From contig NZ_JAAIXZ010000020.1 of the NCBI RefSeq assembly GCF_010894435.1, positions 165,234 through 229,233 on the forward strand: 64,000 nucleotides of DNA, written 5' to 3'. Position numbers and translations under genes: made by a program. Shown here in pieces: positions 38,432 through 64,000 of the stretch. Position 1 is the stretch's first letter. Every line of letters begins with the position of its first letter. A model generated the notes under the pieces. That model saw nothing but the letters and a program-made list of their open reading frames with translations, made no database searches and was not told the origin of the DNA. Origin of the DNA: Pyxidicoccus trucidator. GTDB taxonomy: Bacteria > Myxococcota > Myxococcia > Myxococcales > Myxococcaceae.

Positions 38432-39809
38432 ATGCTGCCACGATGGTCGATTCCCCTATTGCTCGTGATGCTGGCCGGATGCAGTAGCGCGACAAGAGCT
38501 GTGCGTCTCGACACGGGCTGGGGCAAGCCCATCATCTTCACCCCACGCTCCGGTGCCGCTGAACCGGTGGAATTGGACGAAGACGACTTCAAGGAGGCCG
38601 TGACGAAGTTGGGCCGCGACGTGCCCCAGTCCGCGCAGCCTCGGTCCGACGCTCGTCGACTGTTCTGGTCCCTGCGAATGATGCGTACGCTGGCGTACGA
38701 GGACACCTCGGCCTCGTGTCCGTTGGCTCAGGGCCGAATTCGTACAGCAACCACCTCCCACCGGTAGATGCATGGCGGCCGGAAGCGGATTCAGAACTCA
38801 CGCGCGCCTACAGCCGCTGGTGCGAGCGGATGCAGAGCACCCGAGACTGCCTGCACCTGCTGGAGGACGGCCCCACGCTTGGTGAGGAAGCCAAGCGCAC
38901 CCTGGCCCTCCAGTTCGCCATGGGCTCGGTCATGGACGAGACCCCCAAGAGGCGCTGGGAAAGATGGTGGATCCGGTAGCAGTGCGGAACACCCTCATCA
39001 CGGCCGTGGCCGTGTACCTCGGCCTCTGGTTACTGCCCGAGCCGGTGAGTAAGGGCGTGGCCGCCACCCTGACGGTGTGCCTCATCGCCTACTTGGGCGT
39101 GGACACCGTTTGGAGCCTGATCGCAGGGTGGCGGCAGCTTGCCGAGGAGGTAGCGGTCGCCACGACTTTCGAGGAGGTCCGCACGGCTGGCGAGAAGTAC
39201 GGCAAGGTCATGGGCGAGAACGCAGCGCGCGTCTTCGTCATGCTCGCGACCGCTGCCATTGGGAGCACCGCAGGGCTGGCGGTCAAGGCACCGGGTCTTC
39301 CGGGCTCAGCACAGGCGGCGAGGCTGGCCGAGGTCCAGGGCGGTTTCCGGTTCACTGCAATCTCGGAAGTGAGCTCGGTGGCGGTCCCCGTCGAAGGAGC
39401 CGTCACCATCGCGCTCGCTCCCGGTGCGCTGGCCATGGCGGCACGAGGAACGAGCGCCGGAACCACGGCGCCGGTGGACGCGGAGGGACCTTGGCACCAC
39501 ATCGCCTCCGACAAGTTCAGCACGTCCACCAACAACGGGGGGCCCTGGACACCCAGGTACCAGGAGATCTTCGACCGGGCGGGCATGTCGCTCGACGATG
39601 CGGCGAACCAGGTCCGAGTCCCGGGCCACAAGGGGCCACATCCAAGGAAGTACCATGAGGAGGTCTACGAGCGGCTGGACGAAGCAACCTCGACCTGCAA
39701 GAGCATCGAGCGTTGCCGAGAGGCGCTGACGAAGATCCTCGGTGTGTTGGCGCGCGAGATTTCGAAGCAAGGCACCCTGCTCAATCGACTGGTCACCCGA
39801 AGCGAATGA
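38432..39809 (+). pseudogene. SitA-type lipoprotein toxin with AHH nuclease domain, frameshifted twice
   Basis: Three overlapping frames together make one family-length protein (459 aa if two single bases are restored). Part 1 starts at ATG 38432 after GGAGGG and has a lipoprotein signal (LLLVMLAGCSS) and the RLDTGWGKPIIFTPRSG head of SitA5-like toxins. The frame shifts near 38667-38668 (GG run) into part 2 (LPPVDAWRPEADSELTRAYSRWCERM) and again at the C5 run 38942-38946 into part 3. Part 3 has membrane segments (LPEPVSKGVAATLTVCLIAYLG) and a C-terminal AHH-type nuclease (HHIASDK, then GPHPRKYHEEV). Both shifts equal one missing base. SitA toxins enter sibling cells by TraA/B outer membrane exchange. 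This copy is either inactivated or carries sequencing errors. Confidence 0.8.
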
Positions 39810-39824
39810 CGGAAGGATGACCTC

Positions 39825-40406
39825 GTGCCACAGCGGTTCTTCAAGTTGACCGATGATGTGTACCTCGCCGGTCGGTGGGAGCTTGGACATCCTCTCGATC
39901 AGGAGGGCCGAAAGCTCGATGACCCGTGGCAGTTCAGAATCGGGCACCAGGCCGACTCGGACCAGCGCGTCAGGATTCCCATCAAGATCTCCGGCAAGCC
40001 GCTCGACTATTCCCATGCGGCATTCAGCATCCCCATCGTCCATGCCAGGGTGGCGTCCCTCTTCACCGGGGTGGCGCCCGACGACGTGCAGCTCATCCCG
40101 GTGGAGATCGACTCCCAGCCAGCTCAGCACTTCATCCTCAATGCCACCCGACTGGTGAAGTGCATCGACGACGTTGCGTGCGAGGAGGTGCGTTACTGGA
40201 CCCCGGAGGATGGAATGCCCGAGAAAGTGGGTACGTACTCCTCGGTGTCCGGGATGCGCATCGACCCGGCGAAGGTGGGAGGCGCCAAGGTGTTCCGAAC
40301 CTGGGGCTGGACTGTGGCCTTGATCGTATCCGAGAAGATCAAGGAGGCCATGGAGCGCGCAGGCATCACCGGCACGAAGTTCACGGACGTGACCGGCCCC
40401 GACTGA
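39825..40406 (+). CDS. Imm11-type immunity protein (SitI-like)
   Basis: A 193-aa cytosolic protein of the Imm11/DUF1629 family. Typical features are the opening FFKLTDDVYLAGRWEL, PDDVQLIPVEIDSQ, FILNATRLVKCIDD and the end VFRTWGWTVALIVSEKIKEAME. GTG 39825 has GGAAGG 8 bases upstream. It lies 15 bp after the toxin frame, the standard toxin-then-immunity order, and should neutralise the AHH nuclease in the cell that makes or receives it. The frame is intact although the toxin gene is broken, which fits continuing need for protection from sibling toxin. Confidence 0.85.
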   Translation: MPQRFFKLTDDVYLAGRWELGHPLDQEGRKLDDPWQFRIGHQADSDQRVRIPIKISGKPLDYSHAAFSIPIVHARVASLFTGVAPDDVQLIPVEIDSQPAQHFILNATRLVKCIDDVACEEVRYWTPEDGMPEKVGTYSSVSGMRIDPAKVGGAKVFRTWGWTVALIVSEKIKEAMERAGITGTKFTDVTGPD

Positions 40407-40502
40407 GCCAACGGAATCAAGCCGCTGGCCAGTTCAGACATTGCGAAGGGCGCTGCGCAAGCGACGCGAGGCGGCACTGCCCCCCCGCCCCGCCCCGCTC
40501 CC

Positions 40503-43500
40503 TCACTGAGCGTCCTTCGTTTCATACACCAGCGCCTCGACCCACGCCGTCTGCCAGTGCTGGTGGAAGTGCCGTACCAGGATGTCGTCGCACGTCAGGT
40601 TGGCAACCGCCGCCAACGCCATCGCATGCTCGCGCTGCTCCACTTGCCCGGTTCGCGCCACCCTCTGCAGTTCCTCCACCGCGCGCTCGGGCTGGAAGCG
40701 CAACGCCAGCACCGAGCGTGGTGGCTCGACTGCGGCCTCCTGCTGGACTCCCTTCCCCTTTCCCGCCTCCAGCGTCTCCTGCGCGGCCTGCCCCAGCAAC
40801 GTCGCCGGCGGGAACCACACGAACAACGTCGGCAGCAGTTGCTCGGCCAGCGCCTCCCTTCCCAGCTCCCTGGCGCCACCCTTCCTCAACCGCTGGTCCG
40901 ACGCCGTCAGCGCCGCCCAGTGGCTCAGCGGAACCTGCCGGCTCGCTATCGCCACGAATCCGGCCAGCATCGCCCCCGACGTGAGCAGCCCATGGTGCGT
41001 CCCCTCCAGGGCCTGCGCCTCCACGTCATAGCCGGTGTGCAACAGCCCGGCCTCGCTGTCGTACAGCCACCCGAAGTCCATCCCCTCTCTCAGCGCCCGT
41101 GCCCGCGCCTCCACCTCCTCCAGCCGCCCCTCTCCCGTGGCCGCCTCTCGCGCGGCGTGCAGCCCGCTCTCCACCGCCAGCAGCGCCGCGGCCAGCACTC
41201 CGCTCTCCGTCGTGCTGATTCGCCTGGGACTCACCGGCCTCCGCTCCCTCGGGTCATAGCTCGCCAGCAGATGCCCGCGATGGCGCTCCAGTCCCCCGAT
41301 GGCCTCCAGGCTCGCTCCCACCCTGGACACCAGCTCCTCCAGCCCGACGTAGCCCAGGTGGTACGCGCTCAGCGGCGCCACCAGCCCCAGCGCCAGGTCC
41401 GTCGGCGACAGCGCCTTCGCCCCTTCGCCCTCCCCGGGTTGGCCGCCCGGCAGCGCGCCTTCCTTCGGCGCCCGCTGCTCGTACAGCTCCCAGCAGCTCC
41501 GCGCGATGGCTCGAAGCTGGTCCACGTGTGCCGGCGCCGCCGGAGCCGCGGCGGGCTGCCGGTCCCGGCGAGCGAACAGCACCATCATGGGGACCCACGC
41601 GAGCAGCAACGGAGCGGCCCAGGGCAGCGCCCACGGGTTGAACACGGCGAGCGCCCCCCCGATGCCGAGCGACAGCACCAACGCCCCCGATACCTCGGGC
41701 AGCGCGAGCAGCGTGCGGAGGGTTCGCGCCTCGCGGCTGGACTGGGCGTACGTCGTCCAATCCAACATCCGGCTCCGGTCGAGCGCGAGCTGATACAGCG
41801 TCCGGAGGACGGCGTCGAGCGCGACACCGGTGAACAGGAAGACGTTCCCCATATTGGCGATGGCGCCCACGAGGAGCCGCGGAATCGTGCCGAACACGAT
41901 GCCCAGGCCGGAGACAACCGACCCGGAGTTCCACGCGGTACGGAACATGTGTCGCAGCGCCGCGCTCAGCGGGTTGCGGCTGCCCCACAGCGTCGCCCCG
42001 AGCGTCCACGCCCACGCGCTGCTGCTCGGGAGCCACAGCCACCCGTACGCGAGCACCAGGAGCGTGGAGAGGTGGTGCAGGCTCTCGAGGAGGGCGGACA
42101 GCAGCTTCCAGCGGTCGTAGAGGGACAGGGTATTCGGAACGCTGCGGCCATCCTGGGACGGCATTCGCGGCATGAGCCACGGCAACCACTGCCAGTCTCC
42201 GCGGACCCAGCGGTGCCAGAGGCGTGCGTAGACCGTGAAGTCCCTCGGATGACTCTCGAACACCTTGATGTCGTGCACGAACGCGACGCGCGCGAAGATG
42301 CCTTCGAGCTTGTCGTGGCCCAGGATGGCGTTCTCGGGGATCCGGCCCTCGAGGCTGCGCGCGAAGGCGGCGAGGTCGTAGATGCCCTTGCCCAGGAAGT
42401 CTCCCGTCGCGAAGAGACGCTGCTGCAGGAGCAACGGCACCTCGCCCTGGTGGGGGTTCTTCTTCTCCCGGGTGATGGACAGGGGCCATCCGCCCGTCGC
42501 CAGCCAGTGTGCCCGGGTCGGCTCCATGTCGATGTAGGGCTGGAGGAGCGAATAGCCAGCCACGACCCGCTTGCCGGTCGCGTCGAAGCGCGCCCGGTTC
42601 AACGGATGGTGGAGCGTCGCGACCAGCCGGGCCGCATCGCCGGGCAGCAAGTGGGTGTCCGCGTCGAGCGTGATGATGTAGCGCACCGTGCGCACGGGCT
42701 CGGGCACGATGACGCCCACGTAGCTCGTGTCCTGGGCGCCCAGCACCAGTCGGTTGAACTCGTCAAGCTTGCCCCGCTTGCGCTCCCAGCCCATCCAAAG
42801 GCGCGCGACGGGGTTCCACCGCCGCTCCCGGTGGAACAGGAAGAAGCGCGGCTGCTCGCGATAACCGTGGCGCTCGTTGAGCTCGCCGATGCCCCGCTCC
42901 AGCCGGGAGAGCAGCTCCTTCTCGCCGGGGAGCTCCTGCTCGGGCGCATCCCGGAAGTCGGTCAGCAGCGCGTAGAACAGCTCGGGCTCCACATTGCCCA
43001 GGTAGTTGATCTCCAGCATCCGCAGCTGGGTGTCGATTTCCTCTGCGCGAGCGACCAGCAGCGGCGTGACGACCAGGGTCCGCGTGTCTGGAGAGAACAC
43101 CTGCCGCGGATCCAACCTCGGCAGTGGCGTCGCCTCGGCCACCAGTCTCGCGAGCACCCCGTTGAACCACTCCTGGAGGGTCATGAGGAGCAACGGCACG
43201 CTGACGACGGCCAGCAGCACGCGATGCAGCGCGGGAACCCCTTGAGTCGCAAGCAGCCACTCCAAGCCGAGGAGCGTGAGCGCCAGGAGCACGAAGAGCG
43301 AGCCCACATACGCATTTGTCGCATGCCGTCGCACGAGCCTGGCGGCGCGCGCGGGCCAGGGAGCGCGATAGCCCAGGCGGGCCTCGAGTGAGGGCCGCCC
43401 CTCGGCAATCAGCCAGGTCCCCACGTGCCGCTCGCGCGTGTCGCTGGCGTTGTGTTCCACGCCGAGCTGGAGCGCCTCGCGTGCGACCTCGACAGGCTCC

Positions 43501-43760
43501 TTCTTCGACCTGGCCGCCAGCTCCCGACAGGCCTGCCGGTACCGCTCGCGCGTGGGCTCATCCATCGCGGCGAACATCCCGGCGGGATCTCGTTCAAGGA
43601 CCGAGTCGAGCTGATCTTCCAACGGGGCGCGCATTGACTCTCCAGATACAAGTTGGCATGAGGCTACCTCATCGGACGGTGCTTCCTCACGTCGCGTGAG
43701 CGCAGGGGGGGACATCACCCCTGTCTCGGGCTCGGGTGCGGGCTCCAGAACCGTTGCCAT
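40503..43760 (-). CDS. Short GT84 glucan synthase-like protein (NdvB central module)
   Basis: A 1085-aa protein that matches the cyclic beta-1,2-glucan synthase GT84 core. A cytoplasmic N-region is followed by two membrane helices (SLFVLLALTLLGLEWLLA and LLAVVSVPLLLM). The catalytic part has ITLDADTHLLPGDAARLV (DxD-type), HPLNRARFD, GDFLGKGIYD, RIPENAILGHDKLEG and RWVRGDWQWLPWL. Several membrane helices and a partial glycoamylase-like segment (PRRISTTESGVLAAALLAVESG, DSEAGLLHTGYD) follow. Classic NdvB/Cgs has about 2,800 residues including a GH94 phosphorylase; that C-terminal half is absent. The end at 40503 is a true stop, not an obvious frameshift. It may make linear rather than sized cyclic glucan. 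Divergent from the exporter gene. Confidence 0.82.
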   Translation of the reverse strand: MATVLEPAPEPETGVMSPPALTRREEAPSDEVASCQLVSGESMRAPLEDQLDSVLERDPAGMFAAMDEPTRERYRQACRELAARSKKEPVEVAREALQLGVEHNASDTRERHVGTWLIAEGRPSLEARLGYRAPWPARAARLVRRHATNAYVGSLFVLLALTLLGLEWLLATQGVPALHRVLLAVVSVPLLLMTLQEWFNGVLARLVAEATPLPRLDPRQVFSPDTRTLVVTPLLVARAEEIDTQLRMLEINYLGNVEPELFYALLTDFRDAPEQELPGEKELLSRLERGIGELNERHGYREQPRFFLFHRERRWNPVARLWMGWERKRGKLDEFNRLVLGAQDTSYVGVIVPEPVRTVRYIITLDADTHLLPGDAARLVATLHHPLNRARFDATGKRVVAGYSLLQPYIDMEPTRAHWLATGGWPLSITREKKNPHQGEVPLLLQQRLFATGDFLGKGIYDLAAFARSLEGRIPENAILGHDKLEGIFARVAFVHDIKVFESHPRDFTVYARLWHRWVRGDWQWLPWLMPRMPSQDGRSVPNTLSLYDRWKLLSALLESLHHLSTLLVLAYGWLWLPSSSAWAWTLGATLWGSRNPLSAALRHMFRTAWNSGSVVSGLGIVFGTIPRLLVGAIANMGNVFLFTGVALDAVLRTLYQLALDRSRMLDWTTYAQSSREARTLRTLLALPEVSGALVLSLGIGGALAVFNPWALPWAAPLLLAWVPMMVLFARRDRQPAAAPAAPAHVDQLRAIARSCWELYEQRAPKEGALPGGQPGEGEGAKALSPTDLALGLVAPLSAYHLGYVGLEELVSRVGASLEAIGGLERHRGHLLASYDPRERRPVSPRRISTTESGVLAAALLAVESGLHAAREAATGEGRLEEVEARARALREGMDFGWLYDSEAGLLHTGYDVEAQALEGTHHGLLTSGAMLAGFVAIASRQVPLSHWAALTASDQRLRKGGARELGREALAEQLLPTLFVWFPPATLLGQAAQETLEAGKGKGVQQEAAVEPPRSVLALRFQPERAVEELQRVARTGQVEQREHAMALAAVANLTCDDILVRHFHQHWQTAWVEALVYETKDAQ

Positions 43761-43902
43761 CCAGTAACATACGAGGAAGATGGCTCACGTCCGATGGGCG
43801 GCGTCATGCCCCCCCGCTCGCTACGGGCCCACGGATTCTGGCAAGCTCGCTCGCGCGGTCTCGTCGGGCAGCCCCGGTGAAGCACAGCCAAGTACTCCCA
43901 TC

Positions 43903-45528
43903 ATGATCTCCCTCTTCCTGCTGTTGCTCCGCCGTTCAAGTGCCTCGGTCATCACGATCGTCATCATCGGGAGCGTCGCCGGACTGTGTAACAGCGCCCT
44001 GCTCGCGCTGATCAGCGAGGTGTTGAGGGACCGGGCGTCCGTCACGACGATGATGATCGCGGCGTACGTGGCCCTGAGCCTGGGAGTGATGGTGAGCAAC
44101 CTCCTCCCGGAGCTGCTGCTCGCGCGGATGTCTCGCACGTTCGCAGCCGAGCTGCGGCTGCGGCTCGGCAGACGCATCCTCGCGGCGCCCCTGCGCCGCC
44201 TCGAGACCCTGGGCCATGGCCCCGTGCTCGCCGCGCTCACGCAGGACCTGCAGACAGTGGTCGCCACGGCGTCGGCGCTCCCCTCCTTCGTGATCAACTC
44301 GACCATCGTGCTCGGCTGCCTGGCCTACATGGCGTGGCTCTCCCCGCAGGGGCTGCTGCTCGTGCTGCCCACGATGGCCGTGCTCATCGGCATCTACATC
44401 GTGGGGGCCACGAAGATGGCCCCGCACTGGCGCGGTGAGCGTGACGCGCAGGACGACCTGTACCGCCAGCAGCAGCATGTGCTCGAGGGAGTCAAGGAGC
44501 TCAAGCTGAACGGGCACCGTCGCGGCGAGTTCTTCGAGCACGACTTCGCGCCCGCCGTGGAAGGGGTGCGGCGCACGGGCGTGCGGGCCTCGGACAGCGG
44601 CGCGCTGTTCGGCAACTTCATGCACTTCTTCACGTGGCTCGTGCTCGGCCTGGCGCTGTTCGGCCTGGACCGCCTGAACCCGAGCGGCTCGTCCGCGACG
44701 CAGGGCTACGTGATGACGCTGATGTACATGTGGGGGTCCTTCCGCGGGGTAATCGAGAACGTCGGGCGCTGGACCCAGGCGGGCATCGCGCTCGACAAGC
44801 TCTCACAGCTCGACGTCTCGCTCACCGAGGCGATAGCGGACGAAGGCGCCAGCGACACGGCGCTCAAGCCCGTGCTCAGCGAGCGCCACGAGGTGCGCTT
44901 CTCCGGCGTGACGTACTCGTTCGGAGGGCATGACGGGCACGCGTTTCGGGTGGGCCCGCTCGACCTGGAGCTGCGGCCCGGGGAGCTGATCTTCGTCGTC
45001 GGCGGCAATGGCAGCGGCAAGACGACGATGGCCAAGCTGCTCACGGGGCTCTATGCGCCAGAAGGCGGGCAGCTGCTGTGGAACGGCGCGGCCGTGACGG
45101 ACCAGAACCGCGAGGCGTATCGCAACACCTTCTCGGCCATCTTCGCCGACTTCCACCTGTTCGAGAACCTGCGCGGGGTGCCCTCCGAGGAGCTCACGGG
45201 GGCGGTGGAGGAGTACCTGCGGCTGTTCTCACTCGAGAAGAAGCTGCAGATCGTCGACGGTCGCTTCTCCACGACGAGCCTCTCGACGGGACAGCGCAAG
45301 CGGCTCGCGATGCTCGTGGCGCTGCTGGAGGACCGGCCCTTCTACCTCTTCGACGAGTGGGCCGCCGATCAGGACCCGGAGTTCCGCGAGGTCTTCTACC
45401 GCAAGCTCCTCCCGGAGCTGGCGGCGCGCGGCAAGGGCGTGGTGGTCATCACCCACGATGATCGGTTCTTCCACCTCGCCCACCGGGTCATCAAGCTCGA
45501 GTACGGACGGCTCGTCGCGGCGGCGTAG
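43903..45528 (+). CDS. Cyclic-peptide export ABC transporter (SyrD/PvdE-like)
   Basis: A 541-aa half-transporter with fused membrane and ATPase domains. Six hydrophobic segments lie in residues 1-310. The ATPase has Walker A GGNGSGKTT, the Q loop near FADFHLFENL, the LSTGQRKRLAM signature, Walker B FYLFDEWAADQD and the switch His in VITHDD. The DEWAADQDP sequence and the RGxPSEEL region mark the SyrD/PvdE family that exports lipopeptides or siderophore precursors to the periplasm. The start at 43903 (MISLFLLLLRR) is chosen for the first helix; a longer frame upstream has no signal. It precedes the NRPS by 243 bp on the same strand and is its likely exporter. Confidence 0.88.
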   Translation: MISLFLLLLRRSSASVITIVIIGSVAGLCNSALLALISEVLRDRASVTTMMIAAYVALSLGVMVSNLLPELLLARMSRTFAAELRLRLGRRILAAPLRRLETLGHGPVLAALTQDLQTVVATASALPSFVINSTIVLGCLAYMAWLSPQGLLLVLPTMAVLIGIYIVGATKMAPHWRGERDAQDDLYRQQQHVLEGVKELKLNGHRRGEFFEHDFAPAVEGVRRTGVRASDSGALFGNFMHFFTWLVLGLALFGLDRLNPSGSSATQGYVMTLMYMWGSFRGVIENVGRWTQAGIALDKLSQLDVSLTEAIADEGASDTALKPVLSERHEVRFSGVTYSFGGHDGHAFRVGPLDLELRPGELIFVVGGNGSGKTTMAKLLTGLYAPEGGQLLWNGAAVTDQNREAYRNTFSAIFADFHLFENLRGVPSEELTGAVEEYLRLFSLEKKLQIVDGRFSTTSLSTGQRKRLAMLVALLEDRPFYLFDEWAADQDPEFREVFYRKLLPELAARGKGVVVITHDDRFFHLAHRVIKLEYGRLVAAA

Positions 45529-45576
45529 ACACCTGCCCCAGGGACCAGGAGCCGCGCTGCGCCGGCCCCCATTCCC

Positions 45577-45612
45577 TGTTTTATCAATATACAAGATGAA
45601 ACACGAAAACAG
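45577..45612 (+). promoter_or_regulatory. AT-rich island in NRPS leader
   Basis: A 36-base stretch (about two-thirds A+T, with TTTTATCAATATACAAG) in otherwise about 70% GC DNA, about 160 bp before the NRPS start. It is a candidate promoter or regulator-binding region; no matched hexamers were found. Confidence 0.3.
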
Positions 45613-45771
45613 CACCGCCCCGAGGCTGGCTGCCAGGGCAGCACATAGCCGGTAGCCCGAGGCTGGCCCAACCTGCTTTTAACGAAAGCTCGGGGACTGT
45701 TACCATTCCCGGACTCATCGAGCAGGCTGGATTGCCTCTCTGGATTCTTTGACTTCGCGCCGACGCCTCCC

Positions 45772-64000
<18,229 letters not shown>

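Noticed and set aside
38640..38970. Programmed frameshifting in the toxin gene
   Set aside because: Two shifts in the same gene at ordinary short runs, without a slippery heptamer or downstream structure, fit mutation or sequencing error better.
45670..45690. TGGC...GC pattern before the NRPS resembling a sigma-54 promoter
   Set aside because: The GG-to-GC spacing is 8 rather than 10 bases, so it does not fit the -24/-12 element.

Overview
This window is high-GC DNA from a delta-proteobacterium, almost certainly a myxobacterium of the Myxococcaceae. The evidence is the gene content: a SitA/SitI-type polymorphic toxin-immunity pair, a Ser/Thr kinase next to a DUF2381 protein (a myxobacterial paralogous family), several sensor kinases, a Wzx/Wzy polysaccharide locus and a giant lipopeptide synthetase. 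Genus and species cannot be fixed from the sequence alone.

Left part (1-12.3 kb): mixed housekeeping and accessory genes. A minus-strand operon encodes a diheme cytochrome c lipoprotein, a [2Fe-2S] subunit and the start of a Tat-exported molybdenum hydroxylase (IorAB type). A stand-alone cobalamin-binding protein with the CarH photoreceptor signature follows, convergent with a GAF histidine kinase. Then come a 2OG-Fe(II) oxygenase coupled to an SRPBCC protein, an amidase, a fatty-acid desaturase, a RecQ-family helicase, a secreted LamG-like protein and an aldo/keto reductase.

Middle part (12.3-29.3 kb): a surface or secreted polysaccharide locus on both strands. It holds two FemAB/GNAT-like proteins, a PglF-type 4,6-dehydratase, a lipoprotein with a possible alpha/alpha-toroid domain, two GT4 glycosyltransferases, a PglE-type aminotransferase, a PglC-sized initiating phosphoglycosyltransferase, Wzx, Wzy, a Wzc-like copolymerase/BY-kinase, a Wza-like lipoprotein and a PglD-like acetyltransferase. 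Together these could make UDP-di-N-acetylbacillosamine (or a related 4-amino-6-deoxy sugar), start a repeat unit with it, flip, polymerise and export the chain.

Right-middle part (29.5-43.8 kb): a zinc-ribbon protein, a Cache-PAS-PAS histidine kinase, tRNA-Leu(UAA), a Ser/Thr kinase, two XRE regulators, a second membrane-anchored Ser/Thr kinase with DUF2381, a frameshifted SitA-like AHH-nuclease lipoprotein toxin with an intact Imm11-type immunity gene, and a short GT84 (NdvB-like) glucan synthase.

Right end (43.9-64 kb): a biosynthetic locus with a SyrD/PvdE-type cyclic-peptide ABC exporter and one NRPS open for 18.2 kb and running off the window. Its order is FAAL-ACP / C-A-PCP-E / C-A-PCP / C-A-PCP-E / C-A-PCP / C..., which predicts an N-acylated peptide beginning D-Ser-like, aromatic, D-Ser, Ser. 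The gene carries a two-unit internal duplication with a constant 7,728-bp offset, and one A domain looks swapped in as a cassette.
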